From Nonomuraea solani (GTDB taxonomy: Bacteria; Actinomycetota; Actinomycetes; Streptosporangiales; Streptosporangiaceae), in the NCBI RefSeq assembly GCF_900108335.1, contig NZ_FNVT01000009.1:186001-250000 (forward strand): a DNA stretch of 64,000 nt, read 5' to 3'. The stretch's first letter is position 1, and every line of letters begins with the position of its first letter. The notes beneath the pieces were generated by a model. That model was given only the letters and a program-made list of their open reading frames with translations, did no database searches and was not told the origin of the DNA. A program made the translations under genes and the position numbers. Below are positions 1 through 8,163 of this stretch, piece by piece.

Positions 1-470
1 TGGCGCACAACGCCCTGGGCAAGGCCCTGTTCGCCGGCCACACCTACAGCGACGACCTGGTCCGGCTGGTGTTCCTCGACCCCGGCGCGCGACGGTTCTA
101 CCCGGACTGGGACCGGGTGGCGGTCAACACCGTCGCCGGCCTGCGGGCGTCGGCCGGCGCCGATCACGACGATCCCCGGCTGGCCGAGGTGGTCGGTGAG
201 CTGTCCATCAGGAGCGAGGCCTTCCGCAGGCTGTGGGCCCGCCACGACATCCGGCAGAAGACCCATGAGACCAAGCGGTTCCGGCATCCGCTGGTCGGCG
301 AGCTGAGCCTGCACTACGAGTCGATGACCGTGAACAGCGCTCCCGGCCGGCAACTCATCGTCTATCAGGCCGACCCGGGCAGCTCGTCCGAAGAGGCGCT
401 GTCCCTGCTCGGCAGCCTCACCGCCGACCCCGAACCCGCCGACGGCAGGCCCGCCGACACCGCGCGCTGA
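1..470 (+). CDS. XRE/MmyB-type transcriptional regulator, C-terminal part (5' end outside window)
   Basis: The open frame enters at base 3 and ends with TGA at 468-470, so only about 155 C-terminal residues are visible. The text is typical of the MmyB-like ligand-binding domain that follows an N-terminal XRE helix-turn-helix in many actinomycete regulators: NALGKALF near the left edge, the LFLDPGARRFYPDW-type stretch (here VFLDPGARRFYPDW), then LRASAGADHDDPRL, a WARHDIR segment, and a late beta-rich part (HPLVGELSLHYESM, IVYQADPGS). The DNA-binding half lies to the left and is not seen. Regulators of this family usually sit next to the SDR gene they control, and two SDR reading frames follow on the same strand, so control of 712-1440 is a reasonable inference. 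Confidence 0.85.
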   Translation, partial: AHNALGKALFAGHTYSDDLVRLVFLDPGARRFYPDWDRVAVNTVAGLRASAGADHDDPRLAEVVGELSIRSEAFRRLWARHDIRQKTHETKRFRHPLVGELSLHYESMTVNSAPGRQLIVYQADPGSSSEEALSLLGSLTADPEPADGRPADTAR

Positions 471-559
471 TCCGACCGCCTCTCACGGCCTGCGCCGACG
501 CCTCCCGTCGTACCGCCAAGGCCCCATCTCGGCATGCCCTCCATTGGAGTGACACCCCC

Positions 560-715
560 ATGAGCGACGAAACCCCCGTCTGGTACATCACCGACTACTC
601 GACCGGCCTCGGCCGCGCGGTCGCCACCGCCCGGCTCGGCACCCACAAGACCGGCTCCGACACCTGGCGCGACCTCACCCTGAGCGCCGGCCACCCTGAA
701 GGGAACCCCGCATGA
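560..715 (+). pseudogene. Internally deleted short-chain dehydrogenase (51 codons)
   Basis: ATG at 560 follows a GGAGTGACACCCCC leader. The 51 codons read as the two ends of an SDR joined together. The first 25 residues (WYITDYSTGLGRAVA) match the N-terminal strand and the TGxxxGxG cofactor loop, although the usual Gly-Ala has become Asp-Tyr. The last 20 (DTWRDLTLSAGHPEG) resemble an SDR C-terminal tail. The whole catalytic core, about 200 residues with Ser-Tyr-Lys, is missing. The stop TGA (713-715) overlaps the ATG of the intact SDR (712), so the frame may still couple translation into it. A genuine small protein is possible but less likely. Confidence 0.5.
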
Positions 716-1440
716 GCACCCAGAAGATCATCCTCGTCACCGGCGCGAGCAGCGGCATCGGGCAGGCCACCGCGCTGCGGCTGGCCGGCGAGGGACACCA
801 CCTGGTGATCGGCGCCCGCCGCGAGGACCGCCTCGCCGCCATCGCCGAGGAGATCAGGGCTGCCGGTGGCGGCGTCGACGTACACCGGCTCGACGTCACC
901 GATCGCAAGGACGTCGCCGCGTTCGCCGACGCCGCCGTGCGCCGGCACGGCCGGATCGACGTGTTCGTCAACAACGCCGGCGTGATGCCCCTGTCCCGGC
1001 TGGACGCGCTGCTGGTCGAGGAGTGGGACCGGATGATCGACGTGAACGTCCACGGCCTGCTCAACGGCATCGCCGCCACCCTCCCGCACTTCCAGCGGCA
1101 GGGTGGCGGCCACTTCGTCACCGTCGCCTCCATCGGCGCCCACCAGGTGGTCCCGACGGCGGCCGTCTACTGCGCGACGAAGTACGCCGCCTGGGCCATC
1201 ACCGAGGGCCTGCGTCTGGAGGCCGACCCGAGCATCCGCGTCACCACCATCTCGCCCGGTGTCGTCGAGTCCGAACTGGCCGGCACCATCACCGACCCGG
1301 ACGCGCAGGCGGCGATGCGCGTCTACCGTTCCGACTCCATCCCGGCCGACTCCATCGCGGGCGCCATCTCGTACGCGATCGGCCAGCCGGCGGACGTGGA
1401 CGTCAACGAACTGGTCATCCGCCCGGCCAGACAGCGCTGA
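712..1440 (+). CDS. SDR family NAD(P)-dependent oxidoreductase
   Basis: A 242-residue classical short-chain dehydrogenase, normal length for the family. The N-terminus carries the cofactor loop TGASSGIGQ (about residues 10-18). NNAGVM lies near residue 87, and the catalytic Ser and Tyr-x-x-x-Lys are in VASIGAHQ and YCATKYA (about residues 138-158). SPGVVESEL is the usual substrate-side loop. No signal peptide, so cytoplasmic; the substrate cannot be told from sequence. ATG 712 overlaps the stop of the deleted SDR upstream. The MmyB-type regulator just upstream is the likely controller, because such regulator/SDR pairs are common in actinomycetes. Confidence 0.93.
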   Translation: MSTQKIILVTGASSGIGQATALRLAGEGHHLVIGARREDRLAAIAEEIRAAGGGVDVHRLDVTDRKDVAAFADAAVRRHGRIDVFVNNAGVMPLSRLDALLVEEWDRMIDVNVHGLLNGIAATLPHFQRQGGGHFVTVASIGAHQVVPTAAVYCATKYAAWAITEGLRLEADPSIRVTTISPGVVESELAGTITDPDAQAAMRVYRSDSIPADSIAGAISYAIGQPADVDVNELVIRPARQR

Positions 1441-1445
1441 TCACC

Positions 1446-2045
1446 TCACCATGCGCCTTTGCCAGGTGAAATTGCGGCCGTCCAGGTCGGAGAAGCGCGC
1501 AGATACATCAGGACCGCCCGGACGCGGCGGTGGCCGTCGATCGCGGTGGGCGGGAGGCCGAGCTTGGTGAAGATCGAGTTGATGTGCTTGCCGGCCACCT
1601 TGTCGCCGGCGTTCAGCTCGTTGGTGATCGCGGTGTTGGAGCGGCCCTCGGCCATCACTGACGTTCGCGGGGCGTGAGACGGGTGTGTGGATCGTGATGG
1701 CGCGTGACCAGGCGGCGGACGACTTCGGATCCGATGACGCAACCGCCGGCCGCGACCCGCTCAACGCCGTCGACGAACTCGCCCACCTCCAGGATGCGGT
1801 CCTTGAGCAGATAGCCGACGCCCCGGCGTCAGTGAACTCCAGGAGCTTGGTCGCATACCTACTGGCTGAGGATCATGACGGGCAGGCCGGGATGCGCGTG
1901 CCGCGTCGGGACGGCGATGCGAAGGTCGGCGGCATGTGCACGTCGGTGACCACGATGCCGGGAGAGCGCTCGGCGACGGCGGCGGCGAGCGCGTCCGATT
2001 CCCCGGCGGCGCTGGAGTCCGGCGAACCGGGACCGCGCGAGGTCG
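1446..2045 (-). pseudogene. Decayed NarL/LuxR-family response regulator
   Basis: Pieces of one response regulator can be read on the minus strand in different frames. DALAAAVAERSPGIVVTDVHMPPT, with the phospho-acceptor Asp, lies near 2010-1940. DLRIAVPTRH...PGLPVMILSQ follows one frame over and runs into a stop near 1867. GVGYLLKDRILEVGEFVDGV lies near 1835-1775. A C-terminal LuxR helix-turn-helix, MAEGRSNTAITNEL to HINSIFTKLGLPP, lies near 1655-1550. Frameshifts and an in-frame stop separate the pieces and the first 40 or so residues are absent. It was clearly a relative of the intact regulator at 25441-26085, whose equivalent motifs are DVRMPPSHTDEG, GVGYLLKERV and IFTKLGL. Confidence 0.8.
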
Positions 2046-2093
2046 TACGCGGGCGGCCCGGCGCCCGCGGCCTGCCAGAACTGGCGGCCGGCG

Positions 2094-2238
2094 TGCGCCG
2101 CTGGGGCGCGGTGCTGGTGACGCACGAGGGCGCCGGGCACGGCACCCCTACGGGCGCACTTCATGTACGCGGCAGACGGTGGACGACTACCTGCTGAGCC
2201 TGCGCGTCCCGGCCGACGACACGAGGTGCGCGGCGTGA
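2094..2238 (+). pseudogene. C-terminal remnant of a TAP-like alpha/beta hydrolase
   Basis: The plus strand reads GAVLVTHEGAGHGTP near 2100-2145 and, after a one-base frame change, YGRTSCTRQTVDDYLLSLR followed by VPADDTRCAA and a TGA stop at 2236-2238. THEGAGHG contains the catalytic His of the TAP-like C-terminal domain of secreted actinomycete tripeptidyl-aminopeptidase-type hydrolases. C-x-R-x-TVDDYL and LPADGTRC-type text is the usual end of these proteins. Everything upstream, including the nucleophile, is gone. The left edge abuts the 5' side of the decayed response regulator, so one deletion probably damaged both. Confidence 0.6.
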
Positions 2239-2282
2239 GCGACCGCGCATGCACTGTTCCATGCCAAGTCGCCCCGCCGCGC

Positions 2283-3743
2283 TCACTGGGTGGTGAAGGG
2301 CGGGCAGATCTCGAAGGTCACTGATCGCTGCACCTGTTGCGGGGTCAGCAGCTTGAAGATGATCCGGTTCCGGCTCGGCGAGCCCAATCCCTGGGGCCCG
2401 TACTGCTTCAGCGTCGAGGTCAGCGGAAGGGAGGGACTGCGCCCCTTGTCGACGCCGTTGACGATCCACCGGTAGGTGTACTCGACGCGGCCGCCGGTGG
2501 GCTTGAGCACGACGTAGACGGTCGTGCCGCTGCTCCAGCAGCCCTGGCTCAGCTTGGCGCCCTGCATGTGGATCGACACGCTGACTCCGCCGCCGGTCCT
2601 GGGCTTTGACGTGGTCTGCGTGGGTTTGGGGGCGGTCGATGTCTGGGTTGTGGGCTTCGTCGTCGTCCTGGACGTCGTTTTGGGCTCGGCCGTCGAGGTG
2701 GGGCTCGGTTTCTTGGTCTTCTTCCTCGTCGGTGTGGGGGCCGAGGACGGGGACGAGCCCGGGTCAGGGGAAGAACTCGGGTCAGGAGACGAGCTCGGCT
2801 GAAGGGATGAGCCGGGCTGAGCCGTGATGGTCTGTGCCATCGATGGCGGCCACCACCACACCACCGCCGCGGTGGCCAGGGCCGTGACCGTGGCGCCCCC
2901 GACGATCGGCAGCACCACCATCCACTTGCCGCCCCGCCGTACCGGCTGAGTCCTGTTCCGCCGTCCCGGGCGCGTGGGCGGCGTGCCGCCCAGCAGGCGG
3001 AGCAGGACTTCTTCCATGCCGGGCCGGTCGGCCGGGTCCTTGGCCAGGCAGTCGAGCACGATCCCACGCAGCGGCGGAGCCAGATCGCCCACGTACGGCG
3101 CGTCGTTCAGGACACGCTTGATCACTGCCGGCATGGTGTCGTTGCCGAACGGCGGCGTGCCCGTCGCGGCGGCGACGATCACCCCGGCCCACGCGAACAC
3201 GTCGGCCGGTGGCCCCGCCGGCGCACCGGCGAGTTGCTCGGGCGCCATGTAGGCGGGGGTGCCGATGATGCTGCTGGTGACGGTGAGGGAGGTGTCGGTG
3301 GCGCGGGCGATGCCGAAGTCGATCACCCGCGGGCCGCCCGGGCCGAGCAGCACGTTGCCGGGCTTGAAGTCCCGGTGCACCACGCCGGCGCGGTGAATGG
3401 CGGCCAGCGCGGTGGCCGTGGCCACGGCCAGCCGCTGCAGACCCGCGCCGTGGTGGCGGCCCGCCTCCTGGAGCGAGGGGCCTTCGACGTATTCGGTGAC
3501 GATGTACGGCATGCCGCCGAGCGAGGCGTCCAGCACCTGGGCGATACAGAAGGGCTCGACCCGGCGGGCGGCGTCGATCTCCTTGGCCAGCCGCTCGTCC
3601 CCGTTCCGCAGCACCTTGACCGCGACCCGCCGGCCGTCCGGGGCCTGGCCCAGATAGACCACTCCCTGGCCGCCCTCGCCCAGCCGGAACAACAGCCGGT
3701 ACGAGCCCGCGAACTCCGGATCTCCCGGCGCCAGGGGGTTCAT
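2283..3743 (-). CDS. Ser/Thr protein kinase with extracytoplasmic C-terminal domain (kinase A)
   Basis: A 486-residue Hanks-type kinase with all catalytic elements. Glycine loop LGEGGQGVVYLG (21-32), Lys43 in AVKVL, HRDFKPGN (123-130, catalytic Asp125), DFG (142-144) and MAPEQ (166-170). After the kinase lobe come a basic juxtamembrane stretch, one membrane segment (about 274-300, ending VVWWWP), a Ser/Pro/Thr linker of roughly 90 residues (PSSSPDPSSSPDPGSS type) and a beta-rich sensor domain with a Cys pair (GCWSSG and EICPPF). Its ATG at 3743 shares one base with the stop of kinase B, so the two should be translated together. The external ligand is unknown. Confidence 0.93.
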   Translation of the reverse strand: MNPLAPGDPEFAGSYRLLFRLGEGGQGVVYLGQAPDGRRVAVKVLRNGDERLAKEIDAARRVEPFCIAQVLDASLGGMPYIVTEYVEGPSLQEAGRHHGAGLQRLAVATATALAAIHRAGVVHRDFKPGNVLLGPGGPRVIDFGIARATDTSLTVTSSIIGTPAYMAPEQLAGAPAGPPADVFAWAGVIVAAATGTPPFGNDTMPAVIKRVLNDAPYVGDLAPPLRGIVLDCLAKDPADRPGMEEVLLRLLGGTPPTRPGRRNRTQPVRRGGKWMVVLPIVGGATVTALATAAVVWWWPPSMAQTITAQPGSSLQPSSSPDPSSSPDPGSSPSSAPTPTRKKTKKPSPTSTAEPKTTSRTTTKPTTQTSTAPKPTQTTSKPRTGGGVSVSIHMQGAKLSQGCWSSGTTVYVVLKPTGGRVEYTYRWIVNGVDKGRSPSLPLTSTLKQYGPQGLGSPSRNRIIFKLLTPQQVQRSVTFEICPPFTTQ

Positions 3744-5278
3744 CAGTCGTCGTCGCAGTTCTCGAAGCTGACGCTGCGCTGGATGCTGACGGGTGAGGTG
3801 ATCTTCAGCACGACCCGGTGCGGCCCGAGCTCCATGATGGGGCCGTACTGCGGCAACTGCGTGGCGCTTTCACGGGTCCCCCACTGGGAGGTCGCCACGA
3901 CCTTGCCGTCCAAGACCCAGGAGTACTTGAAGTCGATGCCCGGCGGCCCCTCCACCATGGCCTTCATCAACACGGCCCCGTAGAGGCAGTCGGAGGGCGG
4001 GTGCGTGTTCCCCATCGCCTCCAGCGACAGGATCCGGATGTTCGGCTTGGCCGCGGGCTTGGGCGTGGTTCTCACGGTCGGCCGGCTGGTCGTCCGTTGC
4101 GTGGCAGGCCTGTCCGCCGACGGTTGCGTCGTGGGCTTCTTGGTCGGCGGTTGCGTCGTACGTCTCTCGGCCGGCTGCCGCGTGGCGGGCTTCTTGGTCG
4201 CGGGTTTCGTCGTGGCGGGCTTCTTGGTCGTGGTTTCCGTGGTGACCGACTGGGCCAGGGCGGACGGGCTCGGGCTCGGGCCACGGGAGGACATCGCGAG
4301 CGTCGCGGTGGTGGCGACCGCGGCGATGGCGACCGCCCCGGCCCCGGCCATGACCACCACCGCCGTACGGCGGCCCGGCGCGGGTCGCCGGCGGTGTGCG
4401 GTGGGCCCCGACCCCGGCCCCGGCCACGACCCCGGTCCCTGCACTGGTCCCGGTCCCTGCACCGGTCCCGGTCCCTGCACCGGTCCCGGTTGGCCGGGCG
4501 CCACCGGCTGGCCGCCCAGCAGGCGCAACATCACGTCCTGCATCGTCGGCCGCTCGGCGGGATTCTTGGCCAGGCACCGCAAGACGATGCCGCGCAGCGG
4601 TTGCGGGAGGTCGGCGAGCTGGGGTTCGTTGTGCAGAATGCGGTTGATCACCGCAGGCAGCGAGTCCTCGCCGAACGGCGGCGAACCCGTGGCGGCGAAG
4701 ACGATCACCGAGGCCCAGGCGAACACGTCGGCCGCCGGGCCGACCAGCTCACCGGCGAGTTGCTCGGGCGCCATGTAGGCGGGGGTGCCGACGATGCTGC
4801 TGGTGGCCGTACGAGCCTGGTCCATCGCGCGGGCGATGCCGAAGTCGATGACCCGCGGGCCGTCCGCGGCGAGCAGCACGTTGCCGGGCTTGAAGTCCCG
4901 GTGGACGATGCCCGCCTGGTGGATCGCGGCCAGCGCGGTGGCCGTGCCCACCGCCAGCCGCTGCAGGTCGGCCCCATGGTGGCGGCCCGCCTCCTGGAGC
5001 GAGGGGCCGTGGATGTATTCGGTGACGATGTACGGCACGCCGTCCAGCGAGGCGTCCAGCACCTGGGCGATGCAGAACGGCTGGACCCGGCGGGCGGCGT
5101 CGATCTCCTTGGCCAGCCGCTCGTCCCTGGTCCGCAGCACCTTGACCGCCACCGGCCTGCCGTCACCCGCTTCACCCAGGTAGACGACACCCTGCCCGCC
5201 CTGACCCAACCGGCCGATCAGACGGTACGCCCCGACCACCGGTGGGTCGCCCTGCCGGAGCGGTTCTACGTTCGGCAT
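3743..5278 (-). CDS. Ser/Thr protein kinase with extracytoplasmic C-terminal domain (kinase B)
   Basis: A 511-residue kinase, first gene of a coupled pair with kinase A. The ATG at 5278 (MPNVEPLRQGDPP) is preferred over an upstream in-frame ATG at 5362 because a GGAG lies 11 bases before it and the kinase fold begins soon after. Motifs: LGQGGQGVVYLGE, AVKVLR, HRDFKPGNVLL, VIDFGIA, MAPEQLAG. The lobe is followed by a GPVQGPGPVQGPG repeat, a membrane segment (about 325-350), a Lys/Pro/Thr-rich linker (KKPATTKPATKK type) and a beta-rich external domain ending VSFENCDDD. The kinase domain is strongly similar to kinase A, so tandem duplication is likely. The external domains also resemble each other (Y-x-W-x-L/V-D/N-G, LPQYGP against LKQYGP). 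Confidence 0.92.
   Translation of the reverse strand: MPNVEPLRQGDPPVVGAYRLIGRLGQGGQGVVYLGEAGDGRPVAVKVLRTRDERLAKEIDAARRVQPFCIAQVLDASLDGVPYIVTEYIHGPSLQEAGRHHGADLQRLAVGTATALAAIHQAGIVHRDFKPGNVLLAADGPRVIDFGIARAMDQARTATSSIVGTPAYMAPEQLAGELVGPAADVFAWASVIVFAATGSPPFGEDSLPAVINRILHNEPQLADLPQPLRGIVLRCLAKNPAERPTMQDVMLRLLGGQPVAPGQPGPVQGPGPVQGPGPVQGPGSWPGPGSGPTAHRRRPAPGRRTAVVVMAGAGAVAIAAVATTATLAMSSRGPSPSPSALAQSVTTETTTKKPATTKPATKKPATRQPAERRTTQPPTKKPTTQPSADRPATQRTTSRPTVRTTPKPAAKPNIRILSLEAMGNTHPPSDCLYGAVLMKAMVEGPPGIDFKYSWVLDGKVVATSQWGTRESATQLPQYGPIMELGPHRVVLKITSPVSIQRSVSFENCDDD
4431..4490. repeat. 18-bp tandem repeat inside kinase B
   Basis: About 3.3 copies of an 18-base unit (CCCGGTCCCTGCACCGGT, first copy with one T) at 4431-4448, 4449-4466, 4467-4484 and a partial copy after. 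It encodes the repeated GPVQGP hexapeptide between the kinase domain and the membrane segment. The copies are nearly identical, so the number may vary between strains. Confidence 0.85.
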
Positions 5279-5434
5279 GACGAAAGTGACTCCAGGGCCG
5301 ACGGCGACGGACCTCAGCACTTTAGCGAGCCACAACCGATTTGTAGGGCTATATCGATACATGTTGCGCCATCGAGTCCCTGCGGCCTGTCTCCCCGGCC
5401 GGTCGGCCTCGATGTCCCGCCATGGGCGGCCACC

Positions 5435-5737
5435 GTGCGCTACCTGGTCCCCTTCTCCCGCGTCGGTGTCCTGATCAGCCGGTGGTCACGCCGTACGGGC
5501 TGGTCCGACTCCCATCGCGTGACCCTCGCAGGCGGGGCGCTGCTCACCTACGCCTGGGCTCCCATCATGGCAACCCCCGTCAGCGGCACAACGGACCTGA
5601 TCAGCTCCGCTCGGGCGACCTTCTCCGTTGCCTCGGCGGCGCGTTCGGATGCCTTGGCCGACCGCTGGGCCGCCTACGCCGAACTGTCGCCGGCCACGGC
5701 GGACCTACGCGAGGGCTTCTTCATTAGGACGCTGTAG
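5435..5737 (+). CDS. Hypothetical protein, possibly a fragment
   Basis: From a possible GTG start at 5435 the frame gives 100 residues with strongly GC-biased third positions, ending in TAG at 5735-5737. It begins VRYLVPFSRVGVLISRWSRR and has a mildly hydrophobic segment (VTLAGGALLTYAWAPIM). The rest is Ala-rich and helical (ADRWAAYAELSPATADLREG). The same frame stays open far upstream, but there it is only antisense to kinase B. I do not recognise the family. No good ribosome-binding site is visible, so this may be the tail of a lost gene. It lies divergent to the kinase pair. Confidence 0.33.
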   Translation: MRYLVPFSRVGVLISRWSRRTGWSDSHRVTLAGGALLTYAWAPIMATPVSGTTDLISSARATFSVASAARSDALADRWAAYAELSPATADLREGFFIRTL

Positions 5738-5967
5738 AGGACGTCATCCAAGGCGACTCAACAGCGCGATCTGTGCCCAGTCTGGAATGCGCATCAGTCC
5801 CCCTGCGCCGGCGGCTTCTGGAGCTTGTGCATGCTGGTGGTCCTGGTCCCAGGCGCGGCACTCATCCAGATACCAACCAGCACAAGCCTGAACCGCGCGA
5901 AGCCGTGCGATCGGGGGGCGACGGCCAACTGACTGGAGATGGCCGTCGCGTCCGCGAACGAGGTGCG

Positions 5968-6852
5968 TCAGTTGGTGTCGAGAGCGATGGCGATGTCGGT
6001 GATGGTCAGGGGGAACGGCTCGTCCCCGACGGGTGTGGCGGCGCCGGTGAGCGGGTCGACGGTGTTCAGGGTCGCGAAGCCGGTGCTCGAATCGACAACG
6101 GTGGCGAAGGCCGAGTTCGAGACGGTCTTGCCGTTGCTGAGGTCGCTGTAAATATCGAGGCCCGCATTCGTGGCGACAGGAACGCCGAGTGCGCCGGTCG
6201 GAGCCAGCAGGCCATTGTTGGCCGGTGATTGGATGACGATCTGAGCGGTCGTGGTGTTGATGTCGAACAGCGTGGTCGCGGTGGAGCCGTCGAGGTCATT
6301 GTTGGTGTAGGCGGCGGCGGTGACCCCACCGGCCGGCGAGCCTGGGCCGTTGCTTAAATTGGTGTCCGCCACTGTTGTGCCGTCATTGAGGTTGTGCCGC
6401 AGGTTCTGGCCATTGTCGCTGATCACGCGTAACCGGTCGGCGGCGGGATTGAAGTCGACGCCGAACGCCGTGCCTTTGAGCGTCATGCTGAGCTGGGAGA
6501 CCTTCGTGACGATCACAGGCTGAGTGCCGGTCGGGAGCGAGATCGTGTAGATGCCGCCGTGATTGCCGACGGCATAGAACTTGCCGTCCTGGACGCGGAA
6601 GTCGATCCCGATCACGAAGGTGTCGGTGACCAGCCCGCTGATCCGTCTGACCCAGTCGAGCTGCTCGGGCAGGTCGGTCGTGAACGTGGCCATCCGCGTG
6701 CCGTCATCGGTGATCCCGTACGCCCGCAGCGAGGCGGCAGCGGTTGAACTGGGGCTTGCCGCCACGCTGGTCCCTGCCGGCCCGACAACGACGGCCGCCG
6801 CGACCGCCAGCGCCAGCAGCCAGGCGCCCCTTCTCTTGGTGCGTCCGTGCAT
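5968..6852 (-). CDS. DUF4394 domain-containing secreted protein
   Basis: A 294-residue protein. ATG 6852 (MHGRTKRRGAWL) is preferred over an in-frame ATG 30 bases upstream because GGGGAACTG directly precedes it. An n-region of basic residues and a hydrophobic stretch (LLALAVAAAVVVGPAGTSVAAS) form a signal peptide. The mature part has the repeated beta strands of DUF4394: GITDDGTRMATFTTDLPEQ, VIGIDFRVQDGKFYAVG, GTAFGVDFNPAADRLRVISD, GQNLRHNLNDGTTVADTNL, then AAYTNND and FDINTTTAQIVIQSP. The family folds like a beta propeller and its role is unknown. It stands alone on the minus strand. Confidence 0.9.
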   Translation of the reverse strand: MHGRTKRRGAWLLALAVAAAVVVGPAGTSVAASPSSTAAASLRAYGITDDGTRMATFTTDLPEQLDWVRRISGLVTDTFVIGIDFRVQDGKFYAVGNHGGIYTISLPTGTQPVIVTKVSQLSMTLKGTAFGVDFNPAADRLRVISDNGQNLRHNLNDGTTVADTNLSNGPGSPAGGVTAAAYTNNDLDGSTATTLFDINTTTAQIVIQSPANNGLLAPTGALGVPVATNAGLDIYSDLSNGKTVSNSAFATVVDSSTGFATLNTVDPLTGAATPVGDEPFPLTITDIAIALDTN

Positions 6853-7507
6853 CAGTTCCCCTTCATTGAATTGTGTCGGCACGTTCAGGTGGTGGCTCTG
6901 TCGCCCGGAGTTACCGACGTTGTTTGGGAAGCGTCTGCAGTTTGACCGGAGATCGGCTTCTGCGGCAAGACCTTTTCATGCTCAATATGCGTAATGATTG
7001 ATGAATGAACAGGTCACTATGAGATGTGGTCTTTAAACGTCAAATTCGGCCCATCTGTTCCGATGTATGTAATCAGACACAAATTAGCTGCGGACGACCA
7101 GAAACTCTCTTGTCGGTTCGACAGGAAAGCGCCATCCAAGGGCGGGAACTGGGGAAACGCTCTGGAGCAACATCACCGACAGCAAGCGCCACACTCATTT
7201 ATGTAATCCCCGCGACTTTCGCCTCGGCCTTGCCGTGCTCGATGCGGGCGAGAACGAGAGCGGCCTTGCGGTGCCGTCAACTCGGCTGCGGTTGACGAAG
7301 GGTTCGCCAGCGCCGTTTCGAAAGGATGAGGTCTCGTCCACCCAAACAACGCGGAGCCCGGGGAATTTCCTTCCCGGCACGCTTGTAAACCTCCAGGTCA
7401 GACCCTAATATCGGCATCTGCGGGCCTCGTGCCCCCAGCGCGGTGGCGCGACGCATACCCTTCATCGCCGTCTTTGACGGACGGTCGCCCTCTCAGACCC
7501 TTGGACA
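6853..7507. other. Gap of 655 bp, more AT-rich than its surroundings
   Basis: No convincing gene. 6960-7110 is distinctly less GC-rich than the neighbours and should contain the DUF4394 promoter. On the minus strand, 7465-7195 holds two short overlapping frames (LGARGPQMPILGSDLEVYKRAG and GLRVVWVDETSSFRNGAGE) that could be one frameshifted remnant, but I cannot assign a family. Confidence 0.5.
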
Positions 7508-7969
7508 TCACGACTGCGCGGGACGGTCTCCGCTGGCGCCGAAGATCTGGTCGACACCGTTGGCGTCGTCGTAGAGGTGAACGAATCCCGCTCGCTCATA
7601 GAGCCGGCGCGCCGCGCTACCGCGGTCGATCGCGAGCCGGAAAGGCCTGGCGTCGCGATGGGCGTCCATGACATGCCGGAGCACCTGACCACCTATGCCA
7701 CGGCCCTGGGCCGCGGGGTCGAGGTAGAAGTGTTCAATCCACTGCGTATCGACCTCGGCTCGCACGGCGATGGCGCCCACCGGCTTTCCGGCGATCTCGA
7801 TGATGTCGGTGTTGGCCGGGACGTATGTGTCCAGGAATCGACGACGGGCCCAGTCTGGATCCCATAGTCCGAGACGTTCCAGGTCTGGGCGCATGGTGAG
7901 GGCTTTGAGATCGGCGAGCCAGTCGGCATCGGCCGGCGTCGCTGGACGGAGTCTCCATGGTCTGTCCAT
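7508..7969 (-). CDS. GNAT family N-acetyltransferase
   Basis: A 153-residue single-domain GNAT acetyltransferase. The N-terminal motif WRLRPATPADADWLADL is the usual first strand and helix. The acetyl-CoA loop is QGRGIGG (about residues 89-95) within FYLDPAAQGRGIGGQVLRH. The C-terminal strand and helix are AARRLYERAGFVHLYDD. The length is typical. It should transfer an acetyl group from acetyl-CoA to a small molecule or protein amine; the substrate is not predictable. No clear Shine-Dalgarno precedes the ATG at 7969, so the transcript may be leaderless. It stands alone between two gaps. Confidence 0.92.
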   Translation of the reverse strand: MDRPWRLRPATPADADWLADLKALTMRPDLERLGLWDPDWARRRFLDTYVPANTDIIEIAGKPVGAIAVRAEVDTQWIEHFYLDPAAQGRGIGGQVLRHVMDAHRDARPFRLAIDRGSAARRLYERAGFVHLYDDANGVDQIFGASGDRPAQS

Positions 7970-8163
7970 GGGAAAAAGATATGCGTCGCACCCCGCCGCC
8001 CCGGCGACGCAGCGCGATCTTGAGAGTCGGGGTCACGTGGCGCGTTCCGGCCCTGCGGGACGGCCTGGCACCCGGACCGCTTACGCCGAGCCAAGCTCGC
8101 CCCGACCTGTCCGGGTGTCAGCCTGATCGGCATGCACGATCTGCGCCCACCTCGGCGGCGGCA

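Noticed and set aside
3818..5737. Long open plus-strand frame (639 codons) opposite kinase B
   Set aside because: Over most of its length it is the antisense of the well-supported kinase gene and has Arg/Gly/His-rich nonsense composition. Only its last 100 codons, beyond the kinase, are kept as a weak candidate.
7195..7465. Possible transposase fragment (GLRVVWVDET)
   Set aside because: A short WVDE-like match only. No DDE spacing, inverted repeats or target duplication seen.
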